64,000 nt of DNA, taken from NCBI GenBank assembly GCA_910578215.1, contig CAJTPH010000002.1:40787-104786 (forward strand), given 5' to 3'. Positions within the stretch are counted from its first letter, which is position 1. Every line of letters begins with the position of its first letter. Positions 8,236 through 16,162 of the stretch are shown here, one piece after another. A program made the position numbers and the translations under genes. The stretch comes from an uncultured Acetatifactor sp. (GTDB taxonomy: Bacteria; Bacillota; Clostridia; Lachnospirales; Lachnospiraceae). Below the pieces are notes generated by a model. The model was not told the origin of the DNA. It worked only from the letters and a program-made list of their open reading frames with translations, and did no database searches.

Positions 8236-8321
8236 AAAATCAACTCCCATATTCTTTGTTATTTATTTTATCATGTTTTATGAACAATATCCATCACAAC
8301 TTTTTACATGGTACCACAATT

Positions 8322-8363
8322 AAAAACCCCCTGCAAATGGCATTCCACGCCATTCACGGGGGG
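8322..8363 (-). terminator. Terminator of rpsB-tsf
   Basis: Minus-strand hairpin with outer arms CCCCC/GGGGG (8358-8362 with 8327-8331) and inner arms ATGGC/GCCAT, followed by TTTTT. It lies about 30 bp after the tsf stop. Confidence 0.8.
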
Positions 8364-8394
8364 CTTCATTCAAAATTACCAGGCAAACTTCTCC

Positions 8395-9333
8395 TTATAC
8401 ATTCATCTGCGCCGCAACCTCTGCAGCAAAGTCCTCATGCTTCTTCTCCAGACCCTCGCCGGTCTCAAAGCGGACGAACTTAACCACGCTCAGATCTGCA
8501 CCGGTCTCCTTTGCCACCTGCGCGATATACTGCGCTACGGTCTGCTTTCCTTCCGGGTCCTTGACATATACCTGCTCAAGCAGACATATCTCCTTCAGCT
8601 GCTTATTCAGACGTCCCATGACTGCGCCCTGGACAATCTGGTCAGGCTTGCCTGCCATCTTGGGGTCCTGCGCAACCTGCGCTGCAATAATCTCCTTCTC
8701 ATGCTCTTTGTAGTCCTCGGGCACATCGCCTGTGACAACATACTTGGGATTAAGAGCCGCAATCTGCATTGCAAGATTGGTGAAGGCTTCCTTCACCGCA
8801 TCGTTCACTACATTTGCTTTAGCCTGAAGAATAACGCCGATGCGTCCGCCGCCGTGTACATAGGAAACAACACAGCCCTCGGATGTCTCCAGCTTTTCAA
8901 ATCTTCTGATGCTGAGCTTCTCCCCGATCACCGCAATCCTGTCAACCAGAGCTTCCTTGACGGTCTTGGATTCATCCTCGTTCCACTTCTCCTCCATGAA
9001 CGCATCCATATCGGACGCGCCGGATTTCAATGCCTGCCGTGCCACAGCTTCCACAAACTGACGGAAGGTATCGTTCTTTGCCACAAAGTCGGTCTCGGAG
9101 TTCACCTCTACAACCGCCGCTGCGCTGTCCCCATCGACTGCCACGCAGCAGATACCCTCTGCCGCAATCCTGTTCTCCTTCTTTACAGCCTTAGCCTGTC
9201 CGTTCTTTCTCAGAATCTCAACGGCTTCTTCCATATTTCCATTGGTCTCATTCAGAGCCTTCTTACAATCGGTCATGCCGGCGCCGGTCTGCTCACGCAG
9301 CTCCTTCACCATAGCAGTAGTAATTTCTGCCAT
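8395..9333 (-). CDS. tsf: Elongation factor Ts
   Basis: Guanine-nucleotide exchange factor that recycles EF-Tu-GDP in translation. The N-terminal UBA-like domain shows MAEITTAMVKELREQTGAGM and DCKKALNETNG; the TDFVAKND core motif of the EF-Tu-contacting domain follows at about residues 78-85. GGAGG lies just before ATG 9333; an upstream in-frame ATG at 9354 would add METEEID, which is not part of the family, so the shorter 312-residue form is chosen. It follows rpsB after 70 bp, the standard bacterial pair, and ends at a rho-independent terminator. Confidence 0.97.
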   Translation of the reverse strand: MAEITTAMVKELREQTGAGMTDCKKALNETNGNMEEAVEILRKNGQAKAVKKENRIAAEGICCVAVDGDSAAAVVEVNSETDFVAKNDTFRQFVEAVARQALKSGASDMDAFMEEKWNEDESKTVKEALVDRIAVIGEKLSIRRFEKLETSEGCVVSYVHGGGRIGVILQAKANVVNDAVKEAFTNLAMQIAALNPKYVVTGDVPEDYKEHEKEIIAAQVAQDPKMAGKPDQIVQGAVMGRLNKQLKEICLLEQVYVKDPEGKQTVAQYIAQVAKETGADLSVVKFVRFETGEGLEKKHEDFAAEVAAQMNV

Positions 9334-9403
9334 ATCTATTTCCTCCGTTTCCATATCGTCTTAATATCATTATACCTGAGCCACTGTCTCGATAGCAAAA
9401 GCC

Positions 9404-10162
9404 TTATTCCGCCTCAGCCACTTCCTCGATATCGGATGCGCCCTCGCCAGCCGCAACCTCCTCCGCGGTGTAGACAGCTTCGCCCTGATTAGCCTCGATC
9501 ACGGCGTCTGCCATCTTAGCTACGATCAGCTTTACTGCTCTGATAGCATCGTCATTTCCGGGGATGATATAATCCAGTTCCTCAGGGTCGCAGTTGGTAT
9601 CGCCGATGCCGATCAGGGTAATACCCAGCGCATGCGCTTCCTGCACGCAAATTCTTTCCTTCTTGGGATCTACGACAAAAATAGCGTCGGGAATTCTGGT
9701 CATATTCTTGATACCGCCAAGATTCTTCTCCAGCTTATCCCACTCCTTCTTAAGCTCAATAACCTCTTTCTTGGGAAGCACGTCAAAGGTTCCGTCCTCA
9801 GACATCTTCTCAATCGCATGCAGTCTTACGATACGGGACTGGATAGTCTTGAAGTTGGTCAGCATACCGCCCAGCCATCTCTCGTTTACATAGTACATTC
9901 CGCAGCGCTCTGCCTCAGTCTTTACTGCATCCTGCGCCTGCTTCTTGGTGCCGACAAAAAGAATGGTGCCGCCCTGTGCCGCAATCTCGGAAACCGCTCT
10001 GTACGCTTCATCAACCTTGCCCACAGACTTCTGAAGGTCAATGATGTGGATTCCGTTTCTCTCCGTAAAAATATAGGGAGCCATTTTAGGATTCCATCTT
10101 CTGGTCTGATGTCCGAAATGAACACCCGCTTCAAGTAACTGTTTCATAGAAATAACGCTCAT
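9404..10162 (-). CDS. rpsB: 30S ribosomal protein S2
   Basis: Component of the small ribosomal subunit that joins late in assembly. The 252 residues carry the S2 signatures LLEAGVHFGHQTRRWNPKM (residues 9-27), DLQKSV and WLGGMLTNFKTI, plus the usual acidic Ala/Glu-rich tail. GGAGG is placed 7 nt before ATG 10162. It is first of the rpsB-tsf pair and has its own strong promoter at 10320-10348. It directly follows the end of the flagellar operon, as in Bacillus subtilis. Confidence 0.98.
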   Translation of the reverse strand: MSVISMKQLLEAGVHFGHQTRRWNPKMAPYIFTERNGIHIIDLQKSVGKVDEAYRAVSEIAAQGGTILFVGTKKQAQDAVKTEAERCGMYYVNERWLGGMLTNFKTIQSRIVRLHAIEKMSEDGTFDVLPKKEVIELKKEWDKLEKNLGGIKNMTRIPDAIFVVDPKKERICVQEAHALGITLIGIGDTNCDPEELDYIIPGNDDAIRAVKLIVAKMADAVIEANQGEAVYTAEEVAAGEGASDIEEVAEAE

Positions 10163-10319
10163 GATTTTACCTCCGTTTGGTTGAATTCTTCCGCTATGCC
10201 TTATAAACCGGAATCAGCGTTAAGACACCGGTCCGCTCCGGCAAATACCTCTGCAGCCGCAGCCAATACAAAAGCACCGTTACCGAATCGACATGCGTGT
10301 TTTTTATCACAACATTTAG

Positions 10320-10348
10320 ATTATAACACAACAACCCCTTTATGACAA
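10320..10348 (-). promoter_or_regulatory. Strong sigma-A promoter of rpsB-tsf
   Basis: On the minus strand TTGTCA (10348-10343), a spacer of exactly 17 bp and TATAAT (10325-10320). It gives a leader of about 150 nt before rpsB, enough for an autoregulatory S2-binding structure, although I could not identify one. Confidence 0.85.
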
Positions 10349-10358
10349 GGGGGTTGTT
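10330..10358 (-). terminator. Hairpin after the flagellar operon, overlapping the rpsB promoter
   Basis: Perfect 9-bp arms AACAACCCC (10330-10338) and GGGGTTGTT (10350-10358) enclose an 11-nt loop. On the minus strand it is followed by GTGTTATAATC rather than a clean T-run, so termination may be partial. The rpsB -35 lies in its loop. Confidence 0.5.
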
Positions 10359-10407
10359 TGGATTATTATGGGATTTAGTTTTAATGTAGCCCGCCATATG
10401 AATGGCT

Positions 10408-10995
10408 TTATCTGGTTCCGGTAATGATCTTTGCAATCTGTTCCTCGCTGGTCCCGGGTACGATCTGATAGATGTCGGCACGGATCTTACTTGCGTAACC
10501 GTTTTTACACAGATAGGAATCGAACGCCGGGGCACTATCTATCAGCCCTGCCTCCGCCAGCTGAACGCTTACGCTGTAGGAATCGGTTCCCCGTGTAATA
10601 ATAACAGTAACCGCTTCCCCGGCGTTTTCGGATGCCGGCTCCGGTGTAAGAGTCCCTGCAGGCGGCGCCGATTCCGGAGGCATTGTCTCCCCCGGAGGTG
10701 TTGTTTCCTGCGGAGGCTGCGTTTGCTGCGGCGGCAGCGGGTTTTCAGGCTCTGCCGTAACCGACGGTTCTGTCGGTTCTGTCGTTTTCTGCGGCGGCGT
10801 ACCCTGCGGGCCGGGCGTATTGCCCTTAAAATCCGTCAGCCTTACCGAATCCTGATCCACCATTCCAAGCTCATACGCCTTTGCCCTGATTTCCGCGTCT
10901 GTCAAAGGACGCCCTTCCTTTTTTGCAACTCCCATCAAAAGGGCTGTAACAAGAATTCCGATTCCCAGCCCTCTCATTTGATATCTCAGTCTCAC
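10408..10995 (-). CDS. MltG-like (YceG) fragment-type membrane protein
   Basis: 195-residue protein with one N-terminal membrane segment (about residues 9-22, GLGIGILVTALLMGVA), a Pro/Thr/Glu-rich linker (60-115) and a C-terminal domain. The latter reads AEAGLIDSAPAFDSYLCKNG and ends YQIVPGTSEEQIAKIITG. That domain resembles the N-terminal LysM-like part of endolytic transglycosylase MltG, but the catalytic YceG region is absent, so enzyme activity is unlikely. It may bind peptidoglycan next to the flagellum or divisome; this is inference. A GTG start at 10995 has AGGAAG 6 nt upstream. It is the last gene of the flagellar operon. Confidence 0.6.
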   Translation of the reverse strand: MRLRYQMRGLGIGILVTALLMGVAKKEGRPLTDAEIRAKAYELGMVDQDSVRLTDFKGNTPGPQGTPPQKTTEPTEPSVTAEPENPLPPQQTQPPQETTPPGETMPPESAPPAGTLTPEPASENAGEAVTVIITRGTDSYSVSVQLAEAGLIDSAPAFDSYLCKNGYASKIRADIYQIVPGTSEEQIAKIITGTR

Positions 10996-11076
10996 TTGCT
11001 TCCTCGTTCCTGTCTCATTCTATACAAAGCGAATAAATCCGGCGGCAGCACAAAACGGACTCCCGCCAAACTATAC

Positions 11077-12408
11077 CTACTGCCTTTTAAACAAATCAAT
11101 GACCAGCTTTACTTCTCCTACACCCAGGCCGAGCTCTCTGGCAATATCTACCATAGAGTAGTCCTGTTGAAAAAGCTCCAGAATCCGTTCGTTGTTGTTG
11201 CGCCCATGCTCACCCGCATCCTGCGAAACATCGCCTCTCCCCGGACCCGAGAACGCGCCAAGCCTTTCCAGCCCTGACTTTTCCGTTCCGGAATTATCAG
11301 TGAAGGCTCTATCCGTCTCGAATTGTTTTACTCCCAAGCCTTGCATTTCAAAGCCTTCCGCTCCGGGTCGTTCCGCTCCAAGCCTTTCCATTACGGAATT
11401 TTCCGATTCGTAGCCTTGGCTTACGGTCCGTTCTATTGCAGTTCTTTCGGTTCCGGTTCTTTCTATTCCGGTTCTTTCTATTCCGGTTCTTTCTATTCCG
11501 ATACTTTCTATTCCGATACTTTCTATTCCGCTTCTTTCGATTCCAGCCCTTTCAGTTGCGGCTCTTTCTATTCCAGTTCTTTCTATTCCAGTTCTTTCAT
11601 TTCCGGTTCTGTCTATTCCGCTTCTTTCGATTCCAGCCCTTTCAGTTGCGGCTCTTTCTATTCCGGCTCTTTCTATTCCAGTTCTTTCGTTTCCGGTTCT
11701 TTCGATTGCAGCCCTGTCGTTTCCAGCCCTGTCATTTCCAATTCTTTCTATTCCAGTTCTTTCGTTTCCGGTTCTTTCTATTCCGGTTCTGTCGTTTCCA
11801 GCCCTCTCGTTCCCAGCTCTTTCGATTCCGGTTCGTGAGGCTCCGTTCACTCCGTACAGTCCCGTACTGGGATTCCCCTGCATGCCTCCTCCCGGCTCAC
11901 GTCTGGCTGCCGTCTCCGCCTCCCGGTTCAAAATTCTTCCCTCCGAAGCGGAAAGCGTCTCCGGTGCAAGCTTCTGGAAACTCACCACAGCCGCCTCCGC
12001 TTCCTTTACGGTGCGGTTCACTTCGGCAACCGTATTCTTCAGGCTGACATGCTTATTGTTAAGCATATCATATAGAAACATTGCCTCCTCATGATTTTTG
12101 TGAATCTCTCCCAGCACCGTGTCGGAATATTCGCTCACCGCCATTATTTTTTCATTGGAAAGCCTTTCCAGGGAACGCTCTGTTTTCTCCATGGCATAGG
12201 TCACCGCCTCCTCCACCACTTCGTCCACATGTGTCCTGATAGCGTCAATCTCCTGACTGATAAGACCCTTCAGCTCCCCTTCCGCCAAAACCACGCTCCC
12301 CGCGCCGCCATCCTGTTTACCGGAAACATTTTTTTTGTCGGGAATGAAAAAACTCAATATAAAAATGATTCCTCCCGCAATCAACAGCACGATCTCCATC
12401 ATTTCCAT
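11077..12408 (-). CDS. Repeat-rich membrane protein in the swrB position (N-terminal anchor, C-terminal helix-turn-helix)
   Basis: 443 residues. A single membrane anchor (residues 5-23, EIVLLIAGGIIFILSFFIP) precedes a helical, probably coiled-coil region with DAIRTHVDEVVEEAV and TERSLERLSNEK to about residue 150. Then come 28 contiguous five-residue repeats of the type R[TA]G[IN]E (about residues 190-330), fading into degenerate five-residue spacing, and a C-terminal 35-residue DIARELGLGVGEVKLVIDLF region of helix-turn-helix type. Bacillus subtilis has swrB, a membrane-anchored activator of flagellar assembly, at this same place between sigD and rpsB, and I infer a functional counterpart. The repeats are not known to me in that family. 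Homology was not tested. Confidence 0.6.
   Translation of the reverse strand: MEMMEIVLLIAGGIIFILSFFIPDKKNVSGKQDGGAGSVVLAEGELKGLISQEIDAIRTHVDEVVEEAVTYAMEKTERSLERLSNEKIMAVSEYSDTVLGEIHKNHEEAMFLYDMLNNKHVSLKNTVAEVNRTVKEAEAAVVSFQKLAPETLSASEGRILNREAETAARREPGGGMQGNPSTGLYGVNGASRTGIERAGNERAGNDRTGIERTGNERTGIERIGNDRAGNDRAAIERTGNERTGIERAGIERAATERAGIERSGIDRTGNERTGIERTGIERAATERAGIERSGIESIGIESIGIERTGIERTGIERTGTERTAIERTVSQGYESENSVMERLGAERPGAEGFEMQGLGVKQFETDRAFTDNSGTEKSGLERLGAFSGPGRGDVSQDAGEHGRNNNERILELFQQDYSMVDIARELGLGVGEVKLVIDLFKRQ
11419..11838. repeat. 15-bp coding minisatellite, 28 units
   Basis: About 420 bp of tandem 15-bp units (plus-strand pattern TTCTTTCTATTCCGG with variants) encode the R[TA]G[IN]E repeats of the gene at 11077-12408. 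Reading frame is kept throughout and variants concentrate at codons 2 and 4 of each unit. Such arrays usually vary in copy number between strains. Confidence 0.9.
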
Positions 12409-12431
12409 TTCTTATGTGCCCATCCCTAATC

Positions 12432-12743
12432 CTATATTTTCATGTCAAAACCGCCCGTATTCTTTACAACCATCCGTTCCTTGGACTTTCCGTCCTTATT
12501 CCTTCTCCTGCCGCCGTCGCCGCTGTACTCATTGCTGCCCTTTTCCCTTGCATCCGGTTTGCGCTCCTGCCACCGGGTATCGTCGCTGCCCTGAACCTCT
12601 TTTGTGCGCTGCTCCGTGGTTTTCTGGACATGGTCGACAATATGCCCCTGGTCTATCATGCCCTTGTTATCCTCGTTATGCTTTATTGTAGAATAGTCCT
12701 GTGCTCTGGATATCGTTGTAAATTCAATAGCCCCAAATGCCAT
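12432..12743 (-). CDS. Hydrophilic 103-residue protein of unknown function in the flagellar operon
   Basis: Starts MAFGAIEFTTISRAQDYSTI and becomes highly charged, with QRTKEVQGSDD, KPDAREKG and a basic GGRRRNKDGKSKERM tail. There is no membrane segment and no recognised domain; much of it looks disordered. Its place between fapA and the swrB-like gene, with 85 and 23 bp gaps, argues that it is a real operon member with a flagellar role. I recall similar small proteins at this place in related flagellar operons, but cannot name a family. Confidence 0.65.
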   Translation of the reverse strand: MAFGAIEFTTISRAQDYSTIKHNEDNKGMIDQGHIVDHVQKTTEQRTKEVQGSDDTRWQERKPDAREKGSNEYSGDGGRRRNKDGKSKERMVVKNTGGFDMKI

Positions 12744-12828
12744 AGCCGCCCACCTTTCTCAATTATCTTAACAAAAACTTCAAACCTCTCAGCTCATTGC
12801 GCGCAGGAAAAATTACAGGCTCTCCCTA

Positions 12829-14418
12829 TTACAACGGCTTCATTGTCACCTCACCCTGCTCCCTGACAAATTTGCAGTAGTGGTAATTGTTTTGGATCGT
12901 CTTGGTTGCATCGCTGATAATTATGGTAGTACCCGGATAAATCTGGTCGTTTACGATGACCTCGGCGTTCTTCTGCGTCTCCATCAAGGCGCGGAATCTC
13001 TCCAGACGGGTATTCATCTGCTCTATCTGTCTGTTTTTTTCCTCCACCAGCGTTGTAACGGTTTTCAAATATTTCAGCTGGCTCTCGTTGTACTGAACGC
13101 CCTTTTTCAGTTTTTCCTTAAAATTCTCAAGAATAACCTCTGCGTTCTTTACAGTCTTAGTATCGTCAGCAATTGCTTTCTGCATGCGGTTATATTGGGT
13201 TTTTATCAGAGGATTCACGCCCACCTCAAGAATTGTGGAAGCGCCCATGCCTGCTCCGACAACCTTTGCGGTCACCCTGTTGGCAGCCTGCACATATCCC
13301 CCCACGATGATTCCCTTGCGCCCGTCCACCCTGACTTCCGTGCCCGCCGAAACCTTGCTGTGAAGAATCGCCTCCGCTTCCACACTGCCGCCGGTGGCCA
13401 CCCTGGTATTCTCCAAAAATTTAACCACGATATCGCCGCCGGCCTTCAGATAGCCCTTGCCCATACCGTTCATGCCCTTGGCAATGATAATATTTCCGCC
13501 TGCAAAGAGCTTGGCGCCTTCCACCAATCCGTTGACGATGATATTTCCGCCTGCCTTCACTTCAAAATTTGCGGCGATATATCCCGTAACCTCCACGCTG
13601 CCGTCATAATCGATATTTCCGGTGGATACGTCCACATTCTTTACCTGATAGACATCGGCAACAAATACCTTTTCATCCACCAGGGACACATGCCCGTCTA
13701 CCAGAGATACAATGGAATTTTTATCCTCGGACAGCTGTATGTTTCTTCCGAATTTTAATACCTCACGTTTTGTCTCCCGAGGGGCAATGACATTGCCGTA
13801 CACATCCGACCCCGGTATTCCGGGAGTCTCCGGAATAATTCTTGCAAGCACATCGCCCTTTTTACAATGGTTGATGATCGTCAGATTGAAATAATCTACG
13901 GTTCCGTCCTCCCGCTGGGTAGGCTTCCTGTGTGTATCCGTATTAAAACAGTATTCTATGCTGGCATCCGTTCCCTGAACAGCCTCTAATCCCCTTGCGG
14001 CAAGAATATCCGTACAATAACTGTCATCCGACACAAAATGCTCCCGCAGGGCCTGCTCCTGAATGCCATATTTAATATTGCGGCCTCTGAGCTCGTGCAG
14101 GAACTCATCATATGTAAGCCTTTTCCCACCCTGGGTAGGCGCAATAAAACGCACAATCACAGCCATACCGTCCGCGCTGATATTGAGCGTATAGGTTTCC
14201 GAGATCGCAGGGCAGGGTCCCCGCCCAAGACGGCATATGCTGTCCACCTCGGCCAAAAGCAGCAGCTCCAGTTTTCTTCTGTCATAAGATATCTTTAAGC
14301 CGTCCAGATAGGAGGTCAGCTCATCTATCTGGATTTCTTCTCCGCCATCCTTGGGCTGATACAATGCGACTCCAAAACCATCGGAATCATTTACTAACCG
14401 AAAATAACCATTCTGCAT
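12829..14418 (-). CDS. fapA: FapA family protein (DUF342), flagellar assembly protein A
   Basis: 529 residues. The N-terminal part (about 1-170) is a mixed domain. Residues 175-390 form the FapA beta-helix, a run of Gly-rich rungs such as GYIAANFEVKAGGNIIVNG, KLFAGGNIIIAKG and GGDIVVKFLENT. A coiled coil follows (about 405-480, with KNAEVILENFKEKLKKG). FapA-family proteins are linked to flagellar assembly and polar regulation in some bacteria, but no reaction is known. It lies 56 bp downstream of the flagellar sigma factor gene and is transcribed with it. Confidence 0.88.
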   Translation of the reverse strand: MQNGYFRLVNDSDGFGVALYQPKDGGEEIQIDELTSYLDGLKISYDRRKLELLLLAEVDSICRLGRGPCPAISETYTLNISADGMAVIVRFIAPTQGGKRLTYDEFLHELRGRNIKYGIQEQALREHFVSDDSYCTDILAARGLEAVQGTDASIEYCFNTDTHRKPTQREDGTVDYFNLTIINHCKKGDVLARIIPETPGIPGSDVYGNVIAPRETKREVLKFGRNIQLSEDKNSIVSLVDGHVSLVDEKVFVADVYQVKNVDVSTGNIDYDGSVEVTGYIAANFEVKAGGNIIVNGLVEGAKLFAGGNIIIAKGMNGMGKGYLKAGGDIVVKFLENTRVATGGSVEAEAILHSKVSAGTEVRVDGRKGIIVGGYVQAANRVTAKVVGAGMGASTILEVGVNPLIKTQYNRMQKAIADDTKTVKNAEVILENFKEKLKKGVQYNESQLKYLKTVTTLVEEKNRQIEQMNTRLERFRALMETQKNAEVIVNDQIYPGTTIIISDATKTIQNNYHYCKFVREQGEVTMKPL

Positions 14419-14474
14419 AGTTTTTCTCCATGTAATATTACAGTGATATTACTATATGAAGCGGAGCTTCATTA

Positions 14475-15248
14475 CTATCTGTCTGTCAGAATTCCCATAT
14501 AATTTCCCATTTTGACTTTCATCTTTTGCAGAGCCTTTGTGTGGAGCTGTGATATCCGTGACTCTGTTACCTCCAGAATATTGCTGATTTCCTTCAAAGT
14601 CAGCTCCTCATAATAATAAAGGGTAATCACCTTTCTCTCCTTCTCCGTGAGCAGTTCCAGCGCTTCCCCCAATATCCTTGCCAGTTCTTCCTTTTCCACC
14701 CTTTCTTCAGGCGCCTCAAAGCGAGAGCTTGCCGCCCTGCCGTATTCCTGAGATACATCGTTGCCCTGCTCCATATATTCGTTTAATGAAACGAGCCCCG
14801 TGACCTTCATCTGAGACTGCCAATCCAGATATTCGTCATCCGAAATGCCCAATCCCCTGGCAATCTCCTCGTCGGATGCCGCACGTCCTGTATTTTGTTC
14901 GATTTCCTTGATTACACTTTCAATTTTTTTCTGTTTCTGTCTGATCGTTCTCGGAATCCAATCCATTTTGCGGATCTGATCCAAAATTGCTCCCCTGATT
15001 CTGAGGCTCGCATAGGTCTCAAACTTGACCTCCTTAAAACAGTCAAATTTGTCTATCGCGTCTATCAGCCCGAAAATACCGTAGCTTACCAGATCCTCAT
15101 ATTCCACATTGTAGCCCAGATACATGCTGAGACGTCCTGCGACTACCTTTACAAGAGGAGCGAATTCCAGAATAATCTTTTCTCTGGCTTCCGGCGATTT
15201 TGTCTTTGCATATTCTTCTAAAAGCTTTTTTCTGCAGACCTCATCCAT
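14475..15248 (-). CDS. fliA: Flagellar sigma factor SigD/FliA (sigma-28)
   Basis: Directs RNA polymerase to late flagellar and chemotaxis promoters. The 257-residue length is typical. Region 2 shows YEDLVSYGIFGLIDAIDKFD and FETYASLRIRGAILDQIRK followed by WIPRTIRQ. Region 3 includes ARGLGISDDEYL. Region 4 is LTEKERKVITLYYYEELTLK with EISNILEVTESRISQLHTKA, the DNA-binding helix-turn-helix. Placement late in the fla/che operon matches Bacillus sigD, where distance from the promoter affects dose. No anti-sigma FlgM gene is present in the window. Confidence 0.95.
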   Translation of the reverse strand: MDEVCRKKLLEEYAKTKSPEAREKIILEFAPLVKVVAGRLSMYLGYNVEYEDLVSYGIFGLIDAIDKFDCFKEVKFETYASLRIRGAILDQIRKMDWIPRTIRQKQKKIESVIKEIEQNTGRAASDEEIARGLGISDDEYLDWQSQMKVTGLVSLNEYMEQGNDVSQEYGRAASSRFEAPEERVEKEELARILGEALELLTEKERKVITLYYYEELTLKEISNILEVTESRISQLHTKALQKMKVKMGNYMGILTDR

Positions 15249-15327
15249 CGATCCTTCGCTCCTCCTCTTTTAGTACAGCTTTCCATGCTGCCTGATTCAA
15301 ACTGTCTCTTTTATGCTGCTTTGAATG

Positions 15328-15609
15328 TTACTCCTTCTCGCCGCGCTCCCCTTCGCTCTGGTTTTCTTCTTCCGTGGACTCGCCTTCCTTTTCAATGACC
15401 TCTCCCTCTTCCTTGAGCCTTTCCTCGTTCTGCCTGTCAAAGTAATTCAAGGTCCAGACCAGCACGCCTCCCAACAAGTAAAACACCAGAAGAACCACAA
15501 AAAGCGAAACCAGCTTTGCGAGAATCGTATAATTTTGCACATATGATATAATGCACATAATAGCGCCGGCTATCAGCATCATAAGCAGCGGTAAATTTTT
15601 CCTGTTCAT
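15328..15609 (-). CDS. Small two-span membrane protein between cheD and sigD
   Basis: 93 residues with two membrane segments (about 5-22 and 29-53, AKLVSLFVVLLVFYLLGGVLV) and a strongly acidic C-terminal tail, EEGEVIEKEGESTEEENQS. I do not recognise a family. It lies 12 bp downstream of cheD in the same direction, so it is surely co-transcribed. A structural or regulatory role at the flagellum is a guess from position only. Confidence 0.7.
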   Translation of the reverse strand: MNRKNLPLLMMLIAGAIMCIISYVQNYTILAKLVSLFVVLLVFYLLGGVLVWTLNYFDRQNEERLKEEGEVIEKEGESTEEENQSEGERGEKE

Positions 15610-15621
15610 ACCCCACCCTCT

Positions 15622-16113
15622 TCAGATAATCGATTCGCTCTTACCTACGGCGCGGATATGAAATTCTCCCGTTTCAGGATAAAAAATAACTGTCCTGCCA
15701 TAATTTGCCCCGGTATCCTGTGCCAGAATCGGAATCTTCAGTTCCATAAGCTTTGCCTTGGAAGCCTCTACATTGCGGCTGCCGACCTGCCCAACCGAGC
15801 TTTTATTTCCCTCAAAGGCAAACATGGTAGCGCCTCCTGCAATCTTTGCCACCATCCGGAATCTGGAGGCTCCGAGCTTCTCCATCTGTCTTACCAGCTC
15901 CACAATGCCCGTATCCGCAAACTTTGCAATATTCTGGCATCCGTTCAGCATAGCCGTACTGTCCGGCAGCATAATATGCGCCAGACCTCCTATTTTAGTC
16001 AGCGGATCTCTGATAGCAATTCCTACACAGGACCCAAGCCCCAGAGTTATCACGCTGTTCGGGCTCACGCAGGTCTTCAAATCTGCCATTCCAACTTTAA
16101 TCATTTCACTCAT
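15622..16113 (-). CDS. cheD: Chemoreceptor glutamine deamidase CheD
   Basis: CheD deamidates Gln side chains in chemoreceptors to Glu and, in Bacillus-type systems, binds and stimulates CheC. The 163-residue protein has the catalytic Cys29 in GLGSCVGI, His46 in GGLAHIMLPDS and the Thr-containing KIAGGATMF motif, all in the expected order. It lies 49 bp downstream of cheC in the same operon, consistent with the CheC-CheD regulatory pair. Confidence 0.96.
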   Translation of the reverse strand: MSEMIKVGMADLKTCVSPNSVITLGLGSCVGIAIRDPLTKIGGLAHIMLPDSTAMLNGCQNIAKFADTGIVELVRQMEKLGASRFRMVAKIAGGATMFAFEGNKSSVGQVGSRNVEASKAKLMELKIPILAQDTGANYGRTVIFYPETGEFHIRAVGKSESII

Positions 16114-16162
16114 GATTCATTCCACTTCCCTCATCCTTCACATTGTCAACTGTCAGCATACA

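Noticed and set aside
11323..12047. Long plus-strand frames rich in Phe/Ser or Phe/Arg opposite the repeat gene
   Set aside because: They are complements of the 15-bp repeat in the real minus-strand gene; such arrays keep several frames open.
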